Source: Gnetum montanum (Eukaryota > Streptophyta > Gnetopsida > Gnetales > Gnetaceae). Taken from it: 41,579 nt of DNA. Where the stretch lies: positions 1,468-43,046 of the forward strand of contig MNCI01027451.1 in NCBI GenBank assembly GCA_015680685.1, written 5' to 3'. Below, in pieces: positions 33,741 to 41,579 of this stretch. The first letter of the stretch is position 1; every line of letters begins with the position of its first letter. The notes beneath the pieces were generated by a model. That model saw only the letters and a program-made list of their open reading frames with translations, ran no database searches and was not told the DNA's origin. The position numbers were made by a program, and so were the translations under genes.

Positions 33741-34927
33741 CATTTGCCCAAAGAGATGCAATCCGAAAGTATGCTCGGCAATACATGCTCATGGGAAATA
33801 ATGTCCTATGTCAGCTCTCAAACGACGGGATATTGTTGGCATGCGTGGGTGGCAAGTAGGCACAAAAGGTAGTTAACGAAGTTCATGAAGGACTTTGCGA
33901 TGGACACATACAACCCAAGTCTATGGCTGCAAAAATCAGATGCCTAAGGAACTATTGGCCCTACATGGAGCGTGACTACCTATCGAAAGTCAAGATGTGT
34001 GACACGTGCCAAAGATACGCAAATCTCATACACATAGCACCTACATACCTGCACCCAACGCAAATCATGTGGCCCTTCCAACGATGGGGACTAGACCTCA
34101 TAGGGCCTATCACGCCTAAGTCCTCCACAAGGCATAGCTTCATTATCACTGCCACTGAGTATTTTACTAAGTGGGTGGAAGCTATTCCCCTGAGGAAGAC
34201 GATGTCTCAGCAAATCTGCCATTTCATCCTCGACAACATCGTAACAAGGTTTGGGCTTCCAATGACTATTGTGATTGACAATGGGCCACAGTTTAGCAGT
34301 ACAGAAACCCAAACCTTTTGTAGCAATCTAGGCATTAAACAATCATTTTCTTTCCCTTATTATCTGCAGGCGAATGGGCAGGCAGAGGCTACAAATAAGT
34401 CCATCATCAACTTGCTGAAGCGGATGCTTAACAACGGCAAGAGGTGGTGGAATGAGCAAATCCTATACGTCCTGTGGGCCTACCGAACGACGTGCAGGAC
34501 CACAACAAGTAAGATCCCTTACAGTCTTGTTTATGAATCTGAAGTTGTGTTGCCTCTTGAGTTGCAGGTACCCTCACTCTAGATGATCCTGTCCGATGTC
34601 ATGAGCAAAGCCCAGAACAGTGATTCATGAACCATCGACCTCGACTCAGTGGAAGAGGAGCTCATGCAGATGCTGAGATGCATCGAGCACTACCAAAGCA
34701 AACAGTAGCAGAAGCACCGTGCAGACCCGCATCGACGGCCAGTGAAGAAAGGAGGCCTCGTCCTCAAGGTTGTCCATGAGCATGTGAGCGAATTCTCAGG
34801 CAACTGGGAAGGTCCTTACATGGTCACCAAAGCCTTCGGGAATAGAGCCTTCAAGCTGGTGGACATGGATGGCAACGAGTTCGCCAACCCAGTGAATCAC
34901 TCGTACCTCAAGCCGTACTTCATCTGA
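33741..34927 (+). pseudogene. Integrase of element D, core largely intact
   Basis: The zinc-binding region is complete: HEGLCDGH and CDTCQ (about 33881-34013). The catalytic core lies in a 219-codon uninterrupted stretch (33923-34582) with all three acidic residues: GLDLIGPI (Asp), TIVIDNGPQFSS (Asp) and ANGQAEATNKSI (Glu), followed by WNEQILYVLWAYRTT and KIPYSLVYESE. The C-terminal GPY/F-type segment NWEGPYMVTKAF (34805 on) ends at the TGA at 34925. Stops lie at the edges (33857, 34580, 34628, 34706). This is the best-preserved gene in the window. Confidence 0.9.
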
Positions 34928-34930
34928 AGC

Positions 34931-35280
34931 ATGGCAGCATCAAGCCACATCCGCTACGACGTTAAACTAGTAATGCCTGCACCAAGCAACGTCCACTATG
35001 ACGATAAACTAGCAATGACACCGAGCAGCGTCCGTAATGACAATAAACTAGCAAGATCGAGCAATGTCCGCTATGATGTTAAACTAGCGGCAACTGTCCG
35101 CTACGATGCAAAACTGGCACAGCTAGTCCACTATGACTATAAACTAGCATGGCACATCTGCTATGATAATAAACTAGCATATATGGTCTGTTGGGACCTT
35201 AAACTAGCACGGTAGTCTGCTGGGACTCTAAACCAGCACACGGTCTACCAAGACCTTAAACTAGGTTCGCATCACATCCC
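34931..35280 (+). repeat. Repeat array 3 of element D, with an open frame through it
   Basis: Ten copies of a unit ending TAAACTAGCA; the TAAACTAG cores start at 34963, 35005, 35044, 35080, 35110, 35140, 35170, 35200, 35229 and 35257. The first eight are spaced by multiples of three (42, 39, 36, then 30). A 94-codon frame from the ATG at 34931 therefore repeats a (V/I)xYDxKLA peptide to the stop at 35213. It starts four bases after the integrase stop codon. The peptide may be incidental. Confidence 0.75.
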
Positions 35281-36240
35281 CTACGTGCATCTACATCAAG
35301 TATGCATTGAATGAGCATGCACAATGCTGATGTGTGGGTAGGACATCGCAGCTCTGGGATGCAGTTCATGACACAATGAGAACGCAGTTTGAAACACGCG
35401 TGGCACCACCACCCTCAGAATCATGCTGACCCTCCGAAGATGCCATATGGCATTATACTGGCCCTATGAACCTACCGTTGCCACGACCCATTACCCTGAT
35501 GGTAGTTTCTCGGCTAGTTCCTACCGCTAGAGTTCCAGCAGTATTGTGGCCCAGCCACAATATTGTTACTCTCCAGCCCCCTTCCAACGCCTTAGCTCGC
35601 ATGACATTTAGCTATGTGGTAGCTGATCCCATAGCTGAACTAAGAGCGTATGCCTTTGACAGGGATTCCAGAGCATCCACACCCACAACAACTCCTGGCA
35701 CCTTCAAGGCTAGTTCCTCCACACCGGTGCTGCCAAGGCCGCTGCTGGCTTTGCTTCTTTGGACATCGCACGCCAACGTGGGTGTCTAAGAGCTTCAACA
35801 ACACCAGCAGCCAGCATGACCTTTGCCCTCACCGGTTGAGGGTGCATCTTGCTACAGCAAAAAATGCTACCATGTCGTGAAGTGAGTGCCTCGACTAGCC
35901 CAGCTACTTTAGAGTGCAAGTTCCATGATGCGCGTAACACAACTCATTGTATGGAAAGCATCTGTAGGCAGGTCAAGACCCTTCACGGATGTAATGCAAC
36001 TCATCCTATGAAGGAGACAGCTGTCCTACAACAGGTTGAAGAATAGTGCTAGTTAAGGATGAAAACGCTCTGCTAAACATCATCTTTTCTCTCTCTCTTA
36101 ACCTATGAAAACCAACGCAACACTCTCAAGCATAGCCAAGTGACGCCCCGGCATTCACCAAGCGACAACATTAGCATCGCACCTTCTGTGGTGTTTTGTT
36201 TTCTTTGTCAAATTCTATCGAGCCCATTCTCTAGATGTTG
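35281..36240 (+). other. 3' untranslated region of element D
   Basis: No recognisable gene; short open frames here (35466-35789 and others) show no known motif. It ends in a pyrimidine-rich stretch before the polypurine tract. Confidence 0.55.
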
Positions 36241-36255
36241 ACAAAGAGGGGCCAA
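36241..36255 (+). other. Polypurine tract of element D
   Basis: ACAAAGAGGGGCCAA directly before the 3' LTR: the plus-strand primer position. Two C bases interrupt the purine run. Confidence 0.7.
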
Positions 36256-37877
36256 TGAAACACCCTCAAAAAAAATTCAAAGTCATTCTTGCTTCACCAG
36301 GCCTTGCAAACCGAACAGCATCATGGTAGTTCTTTAGGAGGAGAACGCTCTAAGTTCATGCCGGCCAGTTCAGCAAATTTTCTACTTTAGGCAAAAATGG
36401 GCTCTACGAATCATCCTACTTGTCCACCTAGGTAGCTTGCCCAGCTAGCAGCCTGCTTAGAAATGGTGTGCGGAGTTGGCAGCAGCATTCTGGATGCACG
36501 AAATAGTTCAGCAAGTTTTCTAAGTCACGAAGTCTGCTACGCTACGCTACCCCCCACTATGTAGCGTAGCAAGCTTCAGAAAACACTTGCAAAGCAAAGT
36601 GCCATGTTGCACTATGCTACGTAACATAGCGTAGCATAGCAATAGCTATATCACCAATTCCCTCGCTCAACCTTAAGTCCTTCAACAATGTCCCTTTTCG
36701 TCAAGAAGCGGTGGACCATGTCTGCTGCTACGTTACACTGAGCTACATGGTGCAGCGAGGCATAGCAATTCTATGGAAGAGACAGAAGGTAGTTCAAAGG
36801 ACAGAATCAGCAAGTTTGCAAGTCTCGCAGAAGCAAAGTTTGCAAATCGACAAATTTTTTATGACTAAGGCCAGTCGATACGCTACGTAGCATAGCGTAG
36901 CGTAGCAAGCATACAACACACATGTAGCGAAACGCATGACAAGGTGCTACGCTACGCCACGCATGCTATGCTACAAAGCACAGCAAGGCATGCGGGTGGT
37001 TGTGCGACATCAATGCACTTCACATAATTGAATCGTTAGAACACATCTCCAGATGCTGATGATGCAATTATTGCGTGGCAGGTGTGCAATTATGGCATGG
37101 CAAGCTCACATTACAATGGTCATGTAAGTCCAATGGTCATATATGGAAAGTGTGGCACCAGCAAGTCAACGTAGGCCCGAGGCACATGGCATCCAAACCA
37201 CCCCTTTTGCATGCCCTCAGTCCTATAAATACCCCAGCAAGTAGCATTCAAAGAAGGTCTAAACATTTTTGAACAAAAAATATTAAAAGGTTGGACTATC
37301 TCTAGAGGTTCAAAAAAAGCAAGCATTATAACATCGAACACTGAGCATTGTAAGCTTTCTGTTTGACACTGTAAATAGTTAGCATCTTTAGCTAACATTT
37401 TGTTTTATCTCCCTTTCTACCATCTTGGTAGAATCTTCACATTATCAACGCCTAAGTCCGTGCCCAAGTGTATAACCTGTTTCGCTCTACACGTCCTGGT
37501 TACTCTCAGGATCTCTGCACTCTGTCACACTGTGCAACCGACTGTATCCACCTTGACAAAGCAAACTTGTAGCTCCGGAGCGGTGCATTTTCCTAACTAC
37601 ATTTTACTTTATTTCTTGCTTATTTTTGTGTTTCGCATTTTTTTTCTACTTTATTTACTTTCAAGCATTACTTCGCATTTTCATTTCTGTTCCAGAATAT
37701 ATGTTGCAAAAGGCTATATAGACGCCGATTAAGTCCTTGTCTGATTAACCAGACCATTCAAGGTGCCCCGTATCTACACACACACCCAGCACGGCCCTCC
37801 CACAGGTACAGGGTTGAAATTGTCATGCCTGTCGACCCCTTGGTGTTTTCCAGTCGCCGACGTTTTCGGTCGCTACA
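36256..37877 (+). repeat. 3' LTR of element D (1,622 bp)
   Basis: TGAAACACCC...CGGTCGCTACA, collinear with the 5' LTR, including the GCTACG/CGTAGC clusters (36537-36640, 36880-36975) and TATAAATA at 37224-37231. Followed by the CATAT duplication at 37878-37882. Confidence 0.92.
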
Positions 37878-37882
37878 CATAT
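37878..37882. repeat. Target-site duplication of element D, right copy (CATAT)
   Basis: Identical to 19399-19403; the protease of C resumes after it. Confidence 0.92.
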
Positions 37883-38640
37883 CTCGCTGGTTTCCTGCTA
37901 ATCAAACTGAAGAACTACAAGGAGGACTTTTCAATTATTATGAAAAAGGCGTGGCTAAATACTGTTGATGCCAAAATGGGCATTAGAGATCTTTCCTTGG
38001 AGATATCAAAAGAAAATGAATTTGAAAAGATCTAGAAGAAGAGAGTTCCATGTATTGCATACAACGATTTAGGGTGCCATTGTGTGTAGAAGTTATGGTC
38101 AGTAAAGTAAACATGTATCTTTGCGTGTAAGCAGTGTGCACCAGAAGTTGATATCTAGAGATGTGTATACACAGCAACCACAAAACAAAAGGGCACCCGG
38201 TGGCTAACTGATGCTAGCAGCAATAGATTATTCATGGAACCTATTGAGGGCCTAATGTACGAATATGTTGCAAGTATGGATGAACTTGAGCAAGTTCATC
38301 ACCAACTCTCTGAAGGAGCAAATGATGATGTCAATTGGGATGAGCTAGAAATTCTTGACAATTTTAAACAAGAGCCCCTTGAATTGAAGACACTACTGGT
38401 TGGAATGGAGTATGTATTTTTGAAAAATGGGAGAGCAGTTATTATTAATGCCAAGCTTGCTACAGAACAAAAGAAAAGGTTGATAAAAGTTATGGAAAAA
38501 TGGTCAATAGCCTTTGCCTAGTCATATTCCAAACTCACTAGGATAGATCCAAGAATATGCTAGCACCGAATATACACTAACCCCCTATCAAGCCTAAATG
38601 ACAGCCGCAATGATGTTTAAATCCCAAGTTAAAACAGATT
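37883..38640 (+). pseudogene. Protease end and pre-RT region of element C
   Basis: NYKEDFSIIMKKAWLNTVDAKMG and IRDLSLEISKENEFEKI complete the protease cut by D at 19403. Then KRVPCIAYNDLGCHCV and, at 38234-38521, an open stretch with EQVHHQLSEG, NFKQEPLELKTLL and MEYVFLKNGRAVIINAKL, matching the pre-RT linker of B (LEYTFLQNGKPVIIN). Confidence 0.85.
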
Positions 38641-39840
38641 ATCAAAGAGGATATTAAATAACTCCTCAAAGCGAGATTCATCTACCCTATCACAAATAGT
38701 GAGTGGGTCAGTCCACTTCTAATCATACCAAAGAAAGGAGGTAAATGGCAGGTGTGCATTGATTTCTGGCTGCTCAACATGGCAACTTTCAAGTATCATT
38801 TTATGTTACCTTTTGTCAACCAAGTGCTGGACACCATTTCGAGGCACTATTATTATAGCTTTCTGGATGGTTATAGTAGCTATAATCAAATTTGGATTGC
38901 ACCAGAGGACTAGGCAAAGACAACTTTCACAATTCCTTGGAGGACTTTTGTTTACCAACAAATGCCATTTGTTCTATGTAATGCCCTAGCCACATTTCAA
39001 CAATTAGTTCTCAACATTTTCCAACAACAGATTAGTAGTGAGGTAGAAGTCTTTATGGATGATTTTTCTACTTACGGAGCTACATTTGAGCAAGCCCTGG
39101 ACCATCTTGACCAAGTGTTGAAGAGATGTGTCAAAACAAACCTCTAGCTCAATTGGCAAAAGAGCATCTTATGGTCCAAGCAGGTATAGTCTTGGGGCAT
39201 CACATTTCAAAAGCAATAATCGAGATGGACCTTGAAAAAATAAGGGTCATTCAAGGAATAACCCATCAACCCAAAACAGTCAAAGAAGTGCAATCATTCC
39301 TTGGTCATACTAGCTACTACCTGTGCTTCATTGAAAATTTTTCCAAAATCGTGAAGCTGTTGGTAGAATTCACAAAGTAGGATGCATCATTTATCTAGAC
39401 CCCTACATGTGAAGTAGAATTTTAGCAATTGAAACAAAAGCTTGTTGAAACCCCCATTCTTCAAGCACTAGATTGGTCCAGACCATTTCATGTGATGACC
39501 GATGCATCCAATTATGCTTTGGGGGTAGTGCTTACGCAGATGGATGATAAAAAACATCCATATTACATTCATTACATAAGCCAGAGCATTGCAAATGCAC
39601 AACTAAACTACACCACCATAGAAAAGGAGTTAATGGCAGTGGTGTTTACCTTGGAGAAGTTCAGGCACTATGTGCTTGACTACAAAGTGTTTGTGCATAC
39701 AGATCATAGTGCCATCAGATTTCTAATAAACAAACCAATGGTGAGCCCCCGTGTCATATAGTGGCTCATAATTTTGTAGGAATTTGATATCACAATGGTA
39801 GATTGTGTGGAGAATGTGGTCATGGATCACTTATTGTGAC
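38641..39840 (+). pseudogene. Reverse transcriptase and RNase H of element C
   Basis: RT motifs spread over several frames: SEWVSPLLIIPKKGG (about 38700), then FLDGYSSYNQI (about 38860), VLCNALATFQQLVLNIFQQQ and the catalytic FMDD (39052-39063), VLGHHISKAIIEMD, VQSFLGHTSYYLCFIENFSKI. RNase H: PFHVMTDASNYALGVVLTQMDD (39480 on), TIEKELMAVVFTLEKFRHYV and HTDHSAIRFLINKPMVSP in a 110-codon open stretch (39429-39761). Same order as in B. Several frameshifts between 38560 and 39180. Confidence 0.88.
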
Positions 39841-41255
39841 TAAGATGGGATGACAATGAGAAACAGAGCTCTTTATCTGATCAATTCCCTGACAAATCTC
39901 TCCTTATAGGTGTTATTAATGCATAAATGCCTAATGAAAAAAAATTATATGACACCATCCTCACTTATCTACTCAAGCAAGAACTACTGTAAGGGCTAGA
40001 CACTAGAAAGAAACAACAATTTCTTCACCAGGTCAAGCATTTCGTGGAGATTGATGAAAACCTTTATAAAGTCTATTTAGATGGCCTGGTACGTTGGTGT
40101 GTTCTTGATACGAATCAACTATGCATTCTCTAGGATGCTTACAAAGGTCCTTGTGGGGGCCATTATGCTGGGAGATGCATAGCCATAAAAATCCTCATGG
40201 TAGGGTATTATTGGCCAACAATCTTCAAGGATGCACATCAATTCATCCACGCTTGTGATTGTTGCCAAAATGATGGTAAAATAATAGCTTGAATGTAGGG
40301 CCCACAATAATAGATATAACCTCTTAAGCCATTTAATATTTGGGACATTGACTTTTTGGGTCCCATCGCACCTTTATCAAATAGAAAGGCATATATAATA
40401 GTTGTAGTTGACTATTGTACCAAGTGGGCAGAAGCAGTAGCTGTCACTAACTGTACATCCACCACTGCTACTTAGTTTGTACAACAAAACATCGTAAACA
40501 AGTTTGGTATACCGCGTGCGTTAATTTTTGATAATGGAACTCATTTTATAGGTGCTAGTTTTTGGAAACTGATGCAATGCTTGGGCATTGAACATAAACT
40601 CACAACACCATATCACCCCCCAAGCCAATGGTCAAGCTGAGGTCACTAATCAGGAGATTACAAAAATCCTAACATGTACCATTAGCAAATATCGAAGGGA
40701 CTGGAGCACTAAATTAAATGATGCCCTTTGGGGTTATCACTCCACATGGAAGCTTCTCGTAGGTTAGTCTCCCTATGAGCTTGTGTATGAAAAAACTACC
40801 AACATTGCCCATCCAATCCAAGTTCTGTACACTCTCTATAGCCTGTGACCTTGACCTAAATCTAAGTCTAGCACAGAAAGAATAATTGATAAACCTTAAC
40901 TTGCTAGACAAAAATCGGTTAATGGCCCTGCCGTTCAACAAAATGCATAAGCCATTTAATAAGAAACACCATGCCCTTCAAGTTTTAACCAAGAGATAAG
41001 ATTCTCTACTGGAATCCTACACATGTACCGTAACGAACCAAATTTCAAACATTGTGGGAAGGACCTTACATCATAGATGAGACTTTTCTATTTGGGTCTA
41101 TGATCATCTACAAACCTCACAACCCAAATAAGAAACAATTATTCAACATTCAACAAATAAAACCTTTCCATGAGCCCAAACCAACCGATGCACCAAACAT
41201 CTCGTCATATGAACCACACTCAATCTTTCAGATATCTCCCTTCCAACTTAGTTAA
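39841..41255 (+). pseudogene. Integrase of element C
   Basis: Zinc-binding region complete at the sequence level: YKGPCGGHYAGR and ACDCCQ (about 40140-40265), although the leading His of HEGPCGGH is Tyr in C. Core: FNIWDIDFLGPI (Asp), LIFDNGTHFIGASFW (Asp, about 40528), then a frameshift; the NGQAEVTN block (Glu) is readable in another frame at about 40628. The GPY/F segment WEGPYIIDETF and a tail end at the TAA at 41253-41255. It is homologous to B throughout. Confidence 0.86.
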
Positions 41256-41323
41256 GGGGGAGATGGCCATCCATACTAACACCTTAGGTAGCTTCTCAAT
41301 TTCTAACTTTTTTGTTTTACACA
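41254..41323 (+). other. Purine run and start of the post-pol spacer of element C
   Basis: AAGGGGGAGATGG (41254-41266) matches the purine run at 11613 in B. The following 57 bases align with B up to TTTTGTTTTACAC, where an LTR in minus orientation begins. C's extra gene, if it had one, would lie beyond that insertion, outside the window. Confidence 0.6.
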
Positions 41324-41579
41324 TGATGAGCAGCAAGGTACCCCTATGCTCAACCATACGAATACGAGCGTTTCATGCACGATTTGGTTGAATTCCAAGG
41401 ATTAAGTGCTTATGCACCCTTATGGAACAAGGACAAGTGGGTTGATCATTGTCTTCCCAAGCTTACCTATATGTCACGATCGTATGGTTAAGTAAGCTTG
41501 AGGCATATGATTTTTATAGCTTTTATGTTTTTATGTCTTGTGCTAGTAGGGAAGGAGAGAGGTAACTAAGTGACTAATT
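41324..41579 (-). repeat. Element E: LTR in minus orientation, truncated by window end
   Basis: On the plus strand it starts TGATGAGCAGCAAGGTACCCC and follows 2111 onward, i.e. the U5 end of A's LTR read backwards, including AAGTAAGCTTGAGGCAT. It is therefore an A-family LTR on the minus strand. No primer-binding site adjoins it, so it is the 3' LTR of another minus-strand insertion or a solo LTR. The predicted left duplication is ACACA (41319-41323). Confidence 0.75.

Larger units (their letters stand above)
19404..37877 (+). mobile_element. Element D: giant Tat/Ogre-type LTR retrotransposon (18.5 kb)
   Basis: LTRs 19404-21020 and 36256-37877 (TGAAACAC...CGCTACA), with CATAT duplicated on both sides. 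Internal order: primer site, tandem-repeat leader, gag, protease, a 5.8-kb interval with an antisense gene, RT, RNase H, a second archaeal-type RNase H, integrase, a repeat array, a purine tract. The second RNase H and the very large size are marks of the Tat/Ogre lineage. LTR divergence over about 275 hand-compared bases is near 10%, similar to B. Confidence 0.92.
2917..41323 (+). mobile_element. Element C: Athila-type retrotransposon, the host of all other insertions
   Basis: C is seen in four pieces: 5' LTR remainder 2917-3312, leader and gag start 3313-4407, gag/protease 17592-19403, and protease/pol 37878-41323. Removing B and D, each with one copy of its target duplication, brings the pieces together in the order seen in B, with homology carrying across both junctions. 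The span given is the outer extent and includes B and D. C's left LTR half and its 3' end lie beyond the A and E insertions, outside the window. Stops and frameshifts are frequent throughout. Confidence 0.88.

Noticed and set aside
35466-35880. Coding genes in D's 3' region
   Set aside because: Short overlapping frames on both strands with no recognisable motif or conserved partner in this window.
41324-41579. 3' LTR of element C
   Set aside because: It reads as an A-family LTR on the minus strand, not as the plus-strand start of C's LTR. It is treated as a separate insertion (E).

Overview
This window is plant nuclear DNA made entirely of nested, decayed LTR retrotransposons. I see no host single-copy gene, rRNA, tRNA or CRISPR array. 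The elements are Ty3/gypsy (Metaviridae-type). Gag, protease, RT, RNase H and integrase signatures, primer-binding sites resembling the 3' end of plant tRNA-Asp, and one element with a second archaeal-type RNase H place them in the non-chromovirus Athila and Tat/Ogre lineages. This points to a seed plant, probably an angiosperm with a repeat-rich genome. The species cannot be read from the sequence.

Layout. Element C (Athila type, + strand) is the oldest host. It appears as a partial 5' LTR (2917-3312), a gag start (3468-4407), more gag and protease (17592-19403) and pol (37878-41255). Four younger insertions split it. Element A (Athila type, - strand, 1-2916, running off the left end) sits in C's 5' LTR. 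Element B (Athila type, + strand, 4408-17591) sits in C's gag, with the 5-bp duplication ATGCT on both sides. Element D (Tat/Ogre type, + strand, 19404-37877, about 18.5 kb) sits in C's protease, with CATAT on both sides. Element E (- strand LTR, from 41324, running off the right end) sits just downstream of C's pol. Removing B and D brings C's gag-pol back to its expected order.

B carries gag-pol and a third gene (13589-16440) between integrase and the 3' LTR. The third gene has a TATA box and a GC-rich upstream block resembling B's own LTR promoter, and a possible 5'-UTR intron ending directly at its ATG.

D is the unusual one. Its protease and RT are separated by about 5.8 kb. That stretch contains an antisense multi-exon gene (complement 26239-30578) with its own TATA-like box and several phase-compatible splice junctions. 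Short-repeat arrays flank it, and a third array follows integrase; all three share the core TTAAACTAGCA or a close variant. The GCTACG/CGTAGC motif that forms hairpins in D's LTR recurs around and inside the antisense gene. D also has a five-unit tandem repeat in its leader.

All genes carry stops and frameshifts, many of them fitting C-to-T changes. LTR pairs of B and D differ at roughly 10% of sites by hand count over a few hundred bases. Nothing here looks able to move by itself today, although D's integrase core keeps its key residues in an open frame.
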